64,000 nt of DNA from Glandiceps talaboti (GCF_964340395.1 NC_135570.1:12367822-12431821); one strand, 5' to 3'. Numbered from the stretch's first letter, positions 48,319 to 63,530 are shown. Notes: generated from the letters alone by a model not told the origin. A program made the numbers and translations.

Positions 48319-51300
48319 CTTTGCAATGAATGTTCTCTCTCAATCTACGTCGCCACTTGGAAATGTATGTTCTTTCGATAAACTACGTCACCTACACAAG
48401 TAAGCGACACTAAGAAACGATACACGAATGTCGATCCGAAGTAACCAGGGCGCAATAAATGTTGATTACCGTTAGCTTGATCAGCTTTGAGAATTGACTT
48501 TCGTGATAATCGCTACTCACTCTCACAGACTGTCACGAATCTGTAGCTAGTACAGGAAAAATATTGGAACAATTAGAGAAATGTCCACAATTGCCGGAAC
48601 GAAGCCGATGGGTCTTCGATCCTAACGATTCGATAGTAGTGATCCAAATGTCAGTGTACGTTCTCACCTCAAGGAGTTGGTTTCCCCCGTAAACGTCAGA
48701 CAACACCCAGGGCAATCTGAATGGTGGAATAATAAATGAAGAATTACGGTTAAAAAGATGTCTACTGAACACTACTGCCTCCGACGATGAGGCAATGAAA
48801 CTTATCATTACGTTTTCGATTTACAGTCTCTTAACATACCGCATTAAGTTTCCAAAGGGCCTTCTGCGTGGAAAGTGAGCAATTACTCTCAGTATGGTCT
48901 TGAAATGACGATGTATTTATGGTCTTGATGAATCGAACATGGAATGTCTTATAGATGATTAAAACTTAGTTATTTGAAACGAAGAACATTCATATAGTTA
49001 TGTGAAAGGACTAACGATGACAGCATACGAGAGTTTTAATGAGTTGTTAAAAGAGATCGAAGTGTATGTTGTTTATACTTGTCTTCGTATAACAGCTGTT
49101 TACCGGCCTGTATCCTTTTAAAAAAATGCTGTATTACTGGTCTATATAGTGGAAAAAGTCATAGATAGCCATTACTCTGAAAAAGTTCTCCATTACAGGT
49201 CTTTACACAGTAAAGGGCTTTGCACAAAGTATAATTTACTTTCGAGTAATCTGAATAGAGTTCGAGCCAGACCTCATCGCCTATTTTTTTGTCCTCGAAG
49301 ATTGACGAGTACTAAATACTTTGAAATTCAAGTTAATTGGTGTTTTGCCAGAGTGACACTTCTCTAAAAAAGAGTGACCCCCGTTTTATTAAATAAGGCC
49401 GTAATTTCCGGGTATTTGTATGTAATGTTAGGATTGATAGACAACAAAAGATACTCTGTATTGTTGTGCTATTGAACGTCCTGGTGTGCGTTGTCGTGGT
49501 AACCAGGCAGTAGATTTGTTGATCTTGAAGGGTTTTATAACGCGGAATTGTTATTATTGAATTTGAATTTCTGTAAACCTTGGCAACAAGGATGTTTTCT
49601 ATAGCTGTTAGTTTATTAACGGTGACAAAGTCAAACAGTATGTTTCATGCTTGAGGGTCACATGTACATGTATAGCGTAACTATAATAGTTTGATTTAAA
49701 CAGATGTGTTGCTGCATATGCAAAGGTACTTTTCTGAGGGGAAAGTACATAGTACTTAGGCTTAACGCTTTGCGTGATATCATATAGGGAATGGAACTCA
49801 ACTCAGTACCATATGGTTCCCTGCTTGCTGTACTTTATCTTTCAATTAACACAAAGATCATGGGAATATATAACCCACTTACTGCTACATTTGTAGTAAT
49901 GCATTTGCAATCAAAAGAGTTTGAAATGAATTCCCCTTTCCGCAAGTACTAGTCACAACCTTTTCGTCAATTATTTGCATCGAAATTTAAAGAAATTGTC
50001 AATTGGGCAATACGACATACTCTTTAGGGGATAGTTTCCAAACCTTATAGTACAAGCGAATCAAATATAACTCATATCTACATAAAAACGTAACCTGTCT
50101 AAAATAGGTCGTGCTAATTTCGCTGTGTATGGTGAGGAGAACAGCCTCATAAGCATGATTCACAAGATGAAAGACACGTACAGATATTGCTTTTTATGAA
50201 TATAAAATTATGTTCTTCCTCGTTTTCAAAGATACATATTTATAACCCATACATCGAAATATTGTCATTGCATTATTCCTCATAACCTTTCACACAGAAA
50301 TGGCATTTCGGCGTCATCTCTGAAAGGACAAATGTGAAAACATTTGACTTCGAAGAAAATTGAATATATGCGCTACCCCTTCACCTCTACCCTAAGGTTG
50401 AGCAAATGATTTTTTAAATGCACACATTGCGTGAATCCATAACGTTGGTTAATAGGCATAATGATATAAAACATCATTCGATCTATCACCAAGGACTAAC
50501 AATTTTTTGAATCATTCAATTACAATTCATAACACAAAAAAGAAGTTATAAATAAAACTCACATACGAAATTGAATACACCTTGTTAGTAAATACTTCCA
50601 TGTGTAGTATCACTATTATGTTTAAATACGATTTATATTGTTCAGAACAGTTATTGAAACTTTATCCATACGTCATCAGTTCATACCTCATCAAACCACC
50701 AATTGCAATGTTTTTACTCAATTTTTCAATGCTTGTGTATTGTCCATTTACCAATCAAAATTAGAAAATTTATGAACTTTCCAGTACCATTGTTTGACAT
50801 GATTTGATTGTTTACATTAAAAATAAAATACATTGTTCTTACTTGCAAAATCAACTGATTCCTAAATAATGCCCGAATAATTAATGTTTCATACATCTTT
50901 ACTATTGGCAGTGCTCGAGTATGCTTACATCGTAACAAGCATCGCAATTCATAGAAGTCTGTTTCTTCCACAAGTATAATAACTAATGTGTAGCAAGGTA
51001 GAATTCGTGACAAAATTCCAATTGCAAATTGAAAATAATCAATTAATTAAAATAATAATACCACCAATAATTCAATAATTCAAGCAACTGCAATTATATC
51101 AATGCAATATACCCAATGAGGTATTACGTCATGTAGCAAATTCAATTCCCCCTTTGTTTACTTAGGTCGTACTTGCTTTTACAATGTCAAACTGTTATGG
51201 TAAGCAAGTAGAAAATACACAGGTGATTTGGTCACCCAATTTATGTATATTCATTTTATTGATTGCTTACAAAAATGAACCCAATGATTCATCGAAACTA

Positions 51301-51356
51301 ACGTGTAAAGTCGTGTATGAGATTATGTGTTTTAATCAGATTTCACATGACAAATC
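48319..51356. other. Upstream flank of the receptor gene
   Basis: Probably holds the receptor 5' UTR and promoter, but no TATA box or convincing untranslated exon can be assigned. Confidence 0.4.
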
Positions 51357-51420
51357 GTATGTATGTATGTATGTATGTATGTATGTATGTATGTATGTAT
51401 GTATGTATGTATGTATGTAT
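51357..51420. repeat. (GTAT)16 microsatellite
   Basis: A pure tetranucleotide run. Confidence 0.96.
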
Positions 51421-54400
51421 TTGCATAGTTTGTTGCGCAAAGTCCAACCTGAAATAAAGTCCATTAGCCATCTGATTCTGGGCATGTGGGCATACACTAT
51501 ATGATTAGATAGTATATATTATACTAACGGTACCATTCTTCATCAACATTTCAGATTTTTCAGTATATTGAACATAGAAAGAGTTATCGGTACTTCTGAC
51601 AGTTGGTAGGGATGAAAACTAGTTGGTAAGTTGCATAGACCTAAAAAGGAATGTGTTTAACATTTCCCGTTTTCAGTAATATTTTTATTGTCCATATTTT
51701 GTTCACAGATACAATTTTGGACTTTAAAATCTAACCAGTATGTGTCAGAGTAAGTAGATTAAGGACGTTGCCAGTTTGTGATACTGAACTGGAAGACAAG
51801 TATCATCTATTTGAGATGATTCTTCAAAATATTGTAACTATTTAGGTGATGATTTGTTCCAGAACCTAACGAAGTATCTTAACACAGATTATAGCGAGAT
51901 GGAATGGTGGGATATTTTCGTTTAGGCTGAAAAGACGGATACGGTTTAAGGTAGATTTTTCACCTACTGACATATACTTAGATAGCAATGAATATTCGCA
52001 GTCTCTATAAAAATTATGGGTGCATTCTTACTTGCGCTTTAATCATAGATGGATTTCATAAAGTAGAACAGGTTAATTTATACCAATAGGAATTATTACT
52101 TCATCTTTTGAATTTCCAGATCATATTCCTGTCTGTGAGGAAATGACAAATTTTGCTTAAGGTACACAAGGCACATGTGTCTCAGAAAACGTGGTCGAAT
52201 TCTGGCTAGACTAAAATATTGGTTCAATAACCCTGAAGGCTTCATAGTGCCATTTGTAATCATGTATTCATTGTATAAGGTTCCATATAGGCTTTGTTCA
52301 TGTAGTGCCGTTTTCATTATATATATTGTATGCAGTTTCATAAATGCACATGTACGGTAGTCTTTGGTAAAAGTGTAGTTCTAACATTTCCTTCCGCCAT
52401 GCTGAATATTTTGATGAGATACGGTTTTCCTCCCCCAACTTAAATATTAATTGTGATGACAAAAGACGAACATTTTGGCAAGTCATACACATACATGTAT
52501 AAATGATCGAAATAGTTGACGCAATGGTCCAGAAAACTTAACATATAATTGAATGGCTATAGTTAAGCCTTGAATAGAACGGATGAGTTGAAGTCGGAAG
52601 TGGAATACCTGTGGAAATCTTATTCAATGAAGATGTTTCCTATTTTTCATCCTTTTCCTTGAAACAACATATTTCTTCATTTGGGCATTGAACTTTCTAA
52701 GATTTTCGATTCTATCGATTTTCGTAGCTTAATGTTACATAATTTTTCACTATCCGTACAATTATTGTGAACGGAAGAGATATTTATCAAATATCAAAGT
52801 TCATCAGAAATAAGGGTTTCTTAACCTAATACAGTTACTGGTTCATGCATAACCAGTACAGTATTCGTCGATAAGCTTAACATGTCCAAATATGGATATA
52901 TACATGCAGGATATAATAATTACGTCATGCTTTGTGTTTTGCATAAGACTAGCGCTTTACTATCCTAGATCCTATCTAGAATTTCTTACTGAGTAGCAAT
53001 ATTGTATGACAGTACATTATACAAGGCCATATCAAAAGTTCTTAGGAAGACCTTCCGCACCACAGACAGGTTTTATATATACAATAAAAGGAAGGTTCAT
53101 ATAATTAATCGTTTTGTTTATTTACAACGTACAACTATTATATATTGACATAATATGTGCGATTCTAAATGTCAAACTCCACATCAATTTGTAACTTACA
53201 ATAAGTGCATACTATGCATGTAAAAACAATTCTCATATATCAGGTAATAAAAAACTGATTTTAAGCCCCCTCCCGAGATATGTGTAATATTATATAAACT
53301 CCCACATTGATTTAACCTTCATTCAAAATACCAACTCCTATTCATTCTACTGTCGTACATGGATTTCAATTTGTTTAATAATTGAGAAGAGAAGAATTTG
53401 TCCACGGATTGTTTTCCATAATTAGGAAAACTTTACCCTATTTTGAAACCCCGCGATTGGCATGTTAATGACCAGTTACAATGCATGTACAGCAACAATT
53501 GAGTAAAAAATATTCGACAGGTTATTTTATTGATATCATATTTCCGTCCACTTAATCAAAAGAAGAATAAATGTACTTTTTACTAAAATTAGAAAAAAAA
53601 TCGAAGAGATTATTATTTGTTTAGTTTGCCTTGTAATTTCACAAAATCTAGTTTGTTACACGTTGTAAACGAGTTGAATACTGCTCTGTAATGAATTGCT
53701 GTACACAGGATGGCGGAAAGACACACGCTTGTCGTATATTCTCAATATTAAAATGGGAAAAATAATGACTGTGTATGAATAATGTCATTCTAATCAAGAG
53801 GAAAGAATAAGCGGATGTGGAGCAGATCGTGTAGCGTGTATGATCACTGCAATCAGACATTCTTTAGCTTAGGAATGTGATCAGTCTATTGTGGTACAGA
53901 ATCAAGACAAATTGAGTTATGCGTTGACATATAAAGAATGACATAAAGAAAGACAATTGGGTTGCTGAAGCAATTTCAGCACAGGAAGAGAGAGACTTAG
54001 ACAAGATAATGTAGACATGTCAATTAATCCCCAAAGGTGAAATTAAAGGGAAAAAATGTCGGCTTCACCAGTCTTACTGTGGATTGAATAAAAACACATT
54101 TTGATTGGAGTATGTTTATTAACTGCACTATAATAGAAGTGTATTGACGCCGGCTTAGATTGCGGATATCAATATTGAATGCGTGGTCTTTATAACTTGT
54201 GTTGGTATGTTATCTGCTGCACACAGATATTCATAATGGTTGATACCTTTCGGCTCATGGGAAAGAAAATGGGAAAATTATCTTTAAAAAACCTAGCTAT
54301 ACAAACATACGATATGCCAAACTGAAGAAAACCGTAACTGTCAAACTGTAGGAAAGCCTTTACTGACAATTACAAGCAAAGTTAAGTCGAGGCAGAGCAA

Positions 54401-57210
54401 ATCAAACACGACAAAGCAAAAATCGAACCAGACCAAATTACATCAAGGCAGACCTAACTCCAGAACTACACTTTACCAAAGTGAACTGAGCGAATCTAAA
54501 TAGAAACATATACTACTGGACAATCTAAAGGATATCAGACCGAACACAGTTGGGTTTTCCTAAACTTGGCAATTCAACCTTTTACCTTACAGTTCTTTGC
54601 TAAACTATGTGCTGAAGTGTGATGATATGTACTGCCATGCATTCTGTAATGTGTTAAACTTATAATAATACACTAAAATGAACCTATCTGTCACGTTTCG
54701 GGTGTGGGGTAGCACGTTTGCTTTGCAAAAGATGACCCGAAAGGGATATCTTTGTAAAACTATTTTGGACTTTGATAAAGTAGTGATGATCACCACATGG
54801 CCACCCGGCACAGTTTGTTGTCAGTTATACTGTATGACACTGTTGGTATAACCTATTCACAAAGCTGACAGATATCAATGTTATTAATCCAATCATTATC
54901 AGATGGACGAACCATTAATAACCTAGTTCAGGAAAACCTTGATGATATCCAGTACTAAGGTACAATGAATTAATTAATGTATGGTCATGATTATGGTACA
55001 ACAGGGTGCCATCGAATCAATTCTACAACACACATCAAATTCATCTGTCATATAATGGACACGTACATGGAGCAAAAGATTTATATACAGCAATAAAAAA
55101 CAGAATAGCTGGGCGCCGACTTTCTTTGGACTCTGAATGGAAATGTCATATATGAAACTTTCCATCGAAATGCTATAGAATGTTGGCATAGAACCGGGTC
55201 TTCATTACTTGTGTAATGTACAGTTTTTTTGTAATTTGAGCACGTTTCTTGTTGTGTTCCATTAGTTTTCGAAACACTTTCGACGCCTCTCAAAGATGTA
55301 ATCAATCATACAAATTCACAGATTAACACTAGCACTGTATGTATGTAGCTATATATCTTTATAGACGTACTTGCCATCAGAAAAGTATGCATCTCAGTAA
55401 AGTGAAAAACAACAATCCTCTCTGATTCTAAATTCCTCAATGTCAATGACATGCAAATTACTTGTACTAGGACATTTTGTTGGTTGTTGTTATAGTTTTG
55501 CATGCAACTATTACAAAAGATGGCTAACTATTGAAAAAGTTTTCGGAGAAGCCATACCCCCCCCACCCCAATAAATTTGACTTGCAAATGGGTAATAACA
55601 TAGGTGGTTATAAAATTGCAAATTCTTTTAAATTTTGTCCTAGATCAGTCACATTTGTTGGACATAGTGAACTTTGAAGAAGAAATTAAAGGACCCATGC
55701 ATAGCACTCGAAACAGTCACGGACGGACGTATTCAACTAAATCTTTTAGCGTCATTCAAGATAGCCGTTGAGTCAGGACTAATCTAAAGTTCTACAAACG
55801 CGTCATAGGATTGGTATCCTATTATATCCATATAATTTTTTTCTCTAATCTTTGTTTAATTTGCAATCAGTCCTCTCTGGAAGTAATTCAATTTCATAAA
55901 CATAAACATGTTACCACGGCCATCAAATATTATTTTTAAAGGAATTATAACTCAGTGATTTCCCTTGTTGGTCTAATTTTCTATAAAAGAGCGAGCTATT
56001 TGTAGTACGAGATAAACAAAACTGACGTACGAAAACGTCATCATGTGAGAAGTATTAAGATACTAACATGCTAGAGTGATTAAAATAGCATTTTACAAGT
56101 TAATATTGGAAATTTCATATCTTGGTTCGATTCGATATAACACCAGTGTGGACAGATACACTAAATATAACATGAACTTATATAATACGGTTGGATACGT
56201 GCAGTCCTTCTTTACTGACATTTATTCATATTTCATCATTATTGATCTAATGAGCATGAAAGGAAAACTACATAATAGTTATTTAATTGCTACGCCACAC
56301 CTGTTTCTTTAATTGTGTAATTATCATAAGCTTTGGTATTCTGTATCGATTTTCATCTTATAAATATAAAGCATACATTCAAGTTTGACAAATTTTAATA
56401 ATTTGACAATAAGAAACACTTTATTCACGAAAATATTATATAATAACATCAATTATTGGAAAATCAATATAACATTTAGACGGGATGATATTGTAAAGAG
56501 TAATGAAGTGCAAATGTGTGTAACTCCTTTATGAGGTTGCGATAAAGCGAATCGATATGTAGAAAGTTAAAATTCTAACATATAACAAAACTTTTTATAG
56601 TCAAGATATATTGCCTTCTTTGTTTGAAGTGGAACTGCGGGTTAGAAATATCTTATCCATTTTATCCGAGTTATTCTATCACTTTCTTACATTTATGTTA
56701 AGGGAGAAATATGAAGATGAACCTTCCTCCCCTTTACTGACAACAGCACTTAACTTAATATGTATCTAGGTTGTCACTCTGGGTCACCCTTGACTCGATA
56801 CAGGTACCTTATGAATATTTATGATGCTTGGGGGCACTGTCGGGGCCTGATAAACTACTGTATACAAAAACAGCAGGAGTAGTACGAGTCATGATTTCTC
56901 TACATTCGATGCATTGACGTTGAAAAAGTGTCAGATACCGAACCACTCAGTAGAATGTAACTTCAGACAACCAACACGGCTGTCTGTAATATAACTACGT
57001 AGACTAACAATGGCTTGTCAGATGTCAATCGTAGATACTAATCAGACAGGACAAGATAGTTGTTACATAGGTATATAGCTTCAATGTGCAAACAGGTATT
57101 GTGTTTCATTCATCATTAACGATTTCCATATCATTGTCAGCCTAATCTTGATTTGTCATCAGTTTTTTTGACTGATCGAGCAGCCTTATCCAATTTAAAC
57201 GTTTCCATTC
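51421..57210. other. Intergenic, no gene seen
   Basis: AT-rich unique sequence. 54380-54480 is a purine/CA-rich stretch with loose short repeats (CAAAGCA, CAGACC, GGCAGA), but nothing codes recognisably. Confidence 0.4.
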
Positions 57211-57390
57211 CTAACTCATATCAGACAAATCCATCGGTGTACCATCGGGAATGACGTTGCGAAAGGTACACATGAAGCAGTTAGGATTACATGGTGGGGA
57301 GAACATTGCATCTGTATATGCGTGAAACATTTGTGTTGTCTGTTCATAAGCAAACTGTCGGGGATTACTATTCTGTAAACGTTTCCATTT
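57211..57390 (-). CDS. Possible orphan terminal exon, unrecognised
   Basis: A phase-0 candidate exon of 59 codons plus a TAG stop follows an acceptor CATGATTTTCAG on the minus strand. The peptide has balanced composition, with NPRQFAYEQTTQMF, five cysteines or fewer in a CNPNCFMC cluster, and DGTPMDLSDMS at the end. It looks protein-like, but I recognise no family, and no compatible upstream exon was found within the window. It lies just beside dispersed repeat B copy 2. Chance is quite possible. Confidence 0.2.
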   Translation of the reverse strand, partial: KWKRLQNSNPRQFAYEQTTQMFHAYTDAMFSPPCNPNCFMCTFRNVIPDGTPMDLSDMS

Positions 57391-57434
57391 CTGAAAATCA
57401 TGAAAAAACATACTTCAATCTGTGTCCTTATTCA

Positions 57435-57862
57435 GGCCAAATAAAGAGAAACCAGTGTGTTTTCATAAACCAGGCCGACCCTCGCCTAAGCCGCCGACCG
57501 TAAACAATTTTTATACATGCAAAAAGGTAAAACTATGACAATTTACTTCTATTTCCCTGTAGATTTTCTTGCGAAAGTATCTTTGGGTACTTTTTGAAAA
57601 AAAAATCATATTTCAGGGACAAATGTCTTTCAGCCCATAACAGTACAGTCTGCATATTATGTCTGCCTACTTCTGAATCACATATACTCGTAATTGTCAT
57701 CACATACTTCTTGAAAACATCATCAACTGTTACATACGTATTGTGACCAAACGAGTATCTTGTCTTTGGGTCTAAATATATGTAAAATAAAAGAAAATTC
57801 TGACTAATGTACCCTATTTTCGGAAGTAAAGTAATCAGAAACAAGCATTGCTTTTTGCCTTA
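57435..57862 (+). repeat. Dispersed repeat family B, copy 2
   Basis: Diverged, same-orientation copy of 24219-24635. The shared blocks are in the same order throughout about 420 bp. Confidence 0.7.
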
Positions 57863-60172
57863 CTAAAATCTATTTGAAAATATTGATAGTGAAGAATTCT
57901 TTGAGTACATATTACTACGTGTCTCCAAATTTTAAAGATTATAATTATAATCGAATATTATTTTATAAATGTAAGCTTGCGATTTCGACATCAGATAAAA
58001 TTGATGACATTTTACAAGTCGAAATATTATTGATAATGCAGTCAAAATCACTAAAATCTCCCATGTTTCAAGATCGAAGCAACTTGTCAGTGAGTGAACA
58101 GCACTGGACACTCAATATTAATATTTTAAAACCCGACACATGTCAGATAAAATATCACGAAAGTAAAAAATTCGAAAGTTAGTGAAAAACTTGTACTTTT
58201 CAAATGCCTCTGTGACAGCGAGTTGTGCTTAAGAAAACGAGTGTTAACTTTTAATTGTAGTATGCTTTCGTTTTTGTCTTGAAGTAGTATTAATGAAGTC
58301 CAGTGAGACAAGTTGTGGACATTTTTATCTTCGTTGGTAGGATTACACAGAACAATCCACATTTAACATGCGAGCACTCAAGTGTTCAATCTTAACCTCA
58401 TATCAGTTGGGCAGGATTAAACTCCGACTACAGTAGTACGCGGAAGCTAGGTACACCTTATCAGGGAAAACCTATAAACATAATACAAACATAATAGCGT
58501 TCGTGGTTATGAATAACGTGTTGTTGGTCACAGATATTATGTAATGTCAACAAAAATGTGTAAATAATAACAAGGGTGACACCTGTGTCGCCAAGAACCA
58601 TGCAAGCATGACATAAATGTGATTTGTCAAGACCCATTTCTAGAAGATCGTGTCTTCGTTTCCTTCGAACAAGAAAGTTACAATAGTAAGAAAAGATACA
58701 CTGGTTGTAGTCAGTGGTTGTTCTTAGCAATATTAATGAAAATGTTCAGAAAAAATTGATCTTCTCGCTTAAACAAAGTGTCTTTCAGCTTTCACAGGTA
58801 TAGAAAGATGTGGTGGTTGACTGTGGTGATGAGGATCTGAAATTGTCAAAACAAGCCCCATTGATAATGAAAATAACTCGGAGAGATTTTACAACGTTTT
58901 TGCGAGTGGAAACCTTTATAAAAGAAAGCTTGTTGACTGCACGAAATACGTGGAATAGAAGACATTCCTCGTTCATGCAAATTAAAACAATTATTGCAAT
59001 GAAAAGATGCGATGTATCTATGTTAGTAGAATGTTATTCTTTTTCATATCAAGAGACATTATTTTTTATTACATTACTATATTACAATGGGTAACTTAAT
59101 ACAATATGATGTACAACATATGCTATTCGTCATGTTACATGAGAGCAATAATTTGATATAAGTACATTCATTAGTGTTTAGATTTCTCCCAATTAGTATT
59201 TTTATTGATCACTATATGAAAAGGAGTATCAAGTGCTGTTATTTGCTCCATTTTCTTGATATAATGACTCTGCAACAAATCTTAGTTTACAGATAGTAAA
59301 TCCACTCTTCAGATGAAATTAATACAAATTCACTATTTCATGTAAAATAATACATAAGCGAGTCTAATTTAGTCAAATTGGCCAGGATGGTTGCTTGTCT
59401 TCTAATGCCACACTCATTATTTCGCTCTGTTTACCACGACATTTGGAGAAAAATCGATTAATTGCAATGAAAATACAGCAGCATATACTTTATACGATTG
59501 TCTATGAACAAACTTTATTACATAGGGTTTCATACAAAGTTGATTTCTAGCCTTGATTATTACTAATACATACTGTTACTACAGTTGTTACAACCTTTAG
59601 TGTTCATTTCGTGGTTACTTTCTGCATTAAATTAATAGGGCTTCCGAAGTAAAATATTGGCAATTGATAACATGAGTTCTGACTGCACTTAACAGGGGCA
59701 AGTGTTTTCAATTGTAACTAGTCATTGTCACAAATATAGCTGTCTCATTTGAAAAATTACATATAAGGGGCTACTTATTGTGTAATATTGGCGAAATTAC
59801 ATAAGTGTTCATGAATAAAGGCTGATAATCGTCCAAGATTATTAATTTTGAATATCAAACTATCCAAATTATGGATGTGGTGATTAATTTTATACTTTTC
59901 ATTATAAACTTTGATAAAAAAGATAAGCTGAGAATGATATCATGAAACGTCTGCACAAACTGTTTATATAGCTTGCTCTGCCAGACAACTGTGTTTCACA
60001 CACTTAATTTGCCATCAATCCAAACTGAGGTCTCCAACCTCTTAAAATCCAATACAATATATGTACACACACTTACAAGTTATTATATTACAAAAAGTTA
60101 TTTTTAAGATGATATAATTTCTTTCTCAAAGAAGGAAACGTGCTGTCAATGGCTTACATGTCCGACTCTGGT
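57863..60172. other. Intergenic, no gene seen
   Basis: AT-rich. A minus-strand stretch near 58580-58672 (RRHDLLEMGLDKSHLCHAC) looked exon-like but has a poor donor site and no family match. Confidence 0.4.
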
Positions 60173-60692
60173 TGCTAGAGTCTATATTAGTGTTTTTATT
60201 CATGCACAACGACCCAGATCGAGTGAATCTACTATTTTAAATTGACGTAATCGATGACATATGCTGCTAGCTTCTAGGTTAAAGATAGGGATACTTTCTG
60301 AAACGTGTATTTTATGAAACGAGGAAGTTTAGGTTTTTGAAGAGGAAAGTTGCTAGAGTCTATATTAGTGTATTTATTCATGCACAGCGACCCAGATCGA
60401 GTGAATCTACTATATCATAAGTTGACGTAATCGATGGCATATGCTGCTAGCTTCTAGGTTAAAGATAGGGATAATTTCTGAAACGTGTATTTTATGAAAC
60501 GAGGAAGTTTAGGTTTTTGAAGAGGAAAGTTGCTAGAGTCTATATTAGTGTATTTATTCACGCACAACGACCCAGATCGAGTGAATCTACTATTTTAAGT
60601 TGACGTAATCGATGACATATGCTGCTAAACATAGGGATAATTTCTGAAACGACTATTTTATGAAACGAGGAAGTTTAGGTCTTTGAAGAGAA
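60173..60692 (+). repeat. Tandem repeat, three units of about 179 bp
   Basis: Units start with TGCTAGAGTCTATATTAGTG at 60173, 60351 and 60531. They share CGACCCAGATCGAGTGAATC, TGACGTAATCGATG and TATGAAACGAGGAAGTTTAG. The third unit lacks about 16 bp (around TTCTAGGTTAAAG). The near identity of the units points to recent amplification. Confidence 0.93.
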
Positions 60693-63369
60693 ATCAAACA
60701 AACCAACATTTGCAATCTTGACAATCTATAAGACCTTTGCAAATGTATACTTTGGATCAAAAGAATTATCACTTGCCCCCTTCATGACTAATTACGACAT
60801 GCTCCATATGTTCAGAAAGCCATAAGTACATCCGAGAGTAAATATGTTAGTTAATAAAATACAAATAATCCAAATATGAAGAACAGTTTTCTAAGTAGTA
60901 TTGGAGCTTTCCAATTTTTTCGACTAATAAATCTAAGTATTTTGAACTAGAGTTATTAAACTAAAAATATGTGACTTTCTAAAAAACTTTATGCAACGAA
61001 GGCTACATTCGTTGAGACGTGTAAAGTTCAATCATACATCACTGCTCGTTTAAAATTTCAAAATTGTTGTAAAACGCGCTTGGCAAAATTATGCTTAACT
61101 TAGTAAATATTCAAAAAACCACGCCCATTGTTCACGTTATGAACAAGTCAAGATTTCTATGTACATTACAAATTGCTCAATTTTATCTGCGAATGATAAA
61201 ACCTGTGTTAAGAAATACTATTGTGTAAAAATATTAAATATTAAAAACATTTTGCTTTATGCAAAGCCGATTAATGGAGAATTATAGACCACACAGACCG
61301 GTATACATTTCAATAAAATCGTAACATAATTCAATCTTGAACATTTCTATAAAAGTGAACAAAAATAGCGACTAACTATTACCATAAAAAGTGTTTATCT
61401 AACTAGATAGGTACATGTATCTGGACAGGGCCATATTGTACAGTATTGGTGACTTCGGTGTCATCGTTGAGTGCATATGGTGATTTGTGAAATTAATGGG
61501 ATTTATGGGTACAATTAAATTTTTGGCGTAAACCTTTGTAGAGGTTTTCTATAACAAGCCATATGATATACAAGATGTCGTAAAGATCACAATGTGTGTC
61601 AATTGGGTACGATTTATTGCTACCTACAGCACAAAACACCAAGCCACTGAGAAACTGTTGGTCTTCGTCATAACATATGCAATCAAAAATCAAATCCGTT
61701 ATTACATGCTTAAGAATGCAAATATAATCACTCACGCTCACATTTTGAACGATTTATAATTTTGCAATTACTGGCCAATGAACATTCTGTTATTGCACTG
61801 AATCCTGTATACGTTACAAATACTGAAGTTTCATGTTTAACATTTGAAAACATTAATAAGTCTATGACAAGCATAAAACATCTTGATGTTAGGCCTCATA
61901 CGCGTCTAATAGCCAATACCCATTCTTTCCAAGACATGTTCGGATTTCCGAAAAGAGAATACAGTTAAGATAATTCAGGCGAATTGTCATTTTCGATACA
62001 ACTAACTAGTAGGTGTAATGGTATTATCATACATTCCAGAAGCTAACACAGTTCTAGTATAGTTAACATCACGATATTTATGTCAGAATAGCGACAAAAT
62101 CGGAGAATAAAGAGAAAAAACAGAAACAAAATTATCATGTAAGGCTCACTCTTAACATGACCATACATGTACTGATCACAATATAGACTTCATGTTGTGA
62201 CAGAAAAATACCATTATATGTAAAGGTTTTGTTTTCTACATAACTTATTACATGCATCATATCAGTGTGTTGTCCTGGAGTATCGAATTGGACATAAATG
62301 AGCAGATTCTATCTGATGTTTATGATACCGTGTTCCTAGCCGCTCTACGTATTTATTCTTGGGAGTGGCAATAATGGTTACTGAGTAACTTTGACATATT
62401 GGTACAATTACTGGAAAAGTAAAACTTGTGAAAGGGTATAAGGCAATATCCAGTAGCCACCCAAAATATAACACTGGTATTGATAGTATGGTCAAAAGGA
62501 ATCGTAATCAACGAGTTTGTTAAAAGCCTACTTTAACCTGAATAAAACATCCCGCAATATCAACATTATGAGCGGATGCGAGTAATTAATAGTTATTTAT
62601 AGTTACCTGAATAGCATCACGCGATAGGGTGTACCACGAGCTTGTTTGCGGTGCCTTTAACTGTCAACACATGATGTAGAGAACAATGACGTCACTCCTT
62701 TAATCACACAAGTCGTGTATATACAAACAGAGGAAAATGTAGATATTGTGACCATGTGATGAAAGAGCACAGATATTATTATGATGGAAATAATGATCAC
62801 TAGAGCTTGAATAACCGATCACAGACAGTGATCAGACATTGTCGCAGCTGTAGGGAAATCGGAGACATATGACTTGGCGTTTTCTAGCATGAAATTGCCT
62901 ATTTTACTAGACGGTGCAGTGGATACTGATGAAGATTTCATGTCAAATAATTGGGTAGACACGAGCACCATCATTTCAAGCTACTGACTATCAATTATGA
63001 TATTGCTATCAGAAATGTTGGTACACTCTGGCACCGGAAATTAATGAGCGTGTTTGCAAAGGTCAAAACTCTAAAGATGTGAGTACACTACAATAGACTC
63101 TGTTTCCCCCTAAGACTAGATTACTAAGGGAATAAAAGCGTTGTCAATACTGTCGGCAAATAAGTGTCCAATATATAGGCAAATGAAACTGGTGGGTCTT
63201 ATATGCTAAACAGTGCCTAATTTCCTCAGAAAATGATTACCCGCCAGGATGTTGAAACTTTTGAAGACTTTTCTCACTGCTTAAAAAATATATCACATGT
63301 CATGCGCAGCAGACTTAGTTTCGAATTTTCGAGTAGGATGGCTGTAGCTGATATTTTATGGTGAAGCTA
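60693..63369. other. Intergenic, no gene seen
   Basis: AT-rich sequence. Frames at 61493-61741 and 62262-62495 (both minus) are hydrophobic but unrecognised, and are not called. Confidence 0.4.
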
Positions 63370-63530
63370 ATGTATGTATGTATGTATGTATGTATGTATG
63401 CATGTATGTATGTATGTATGTATGTATGTATGTATGTATGTATGTATGTGTGTGTGTGTATGTATATGTATGTATTTATGTGTGTGTTTGTATGTATGTA
63501 TGTATGTATGTATGTATGTATGTATGTATG
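63370..63530. repeat. (ATGT)n array with GTGT interruptions
   Basis: About 160 bp of ATGT with (GT)n and TATTTATG variants in the middle. Confidence 0.96.

Noticed and set aside
58461-58730. 89-codon minus-strand frame with RRKRRHDLLEMGLDKSHLCHAC
   Set aside because: Exon-like in part, but the only donor is weak (GTGTCA) and its phase does not fit the candidate exon at 57211.
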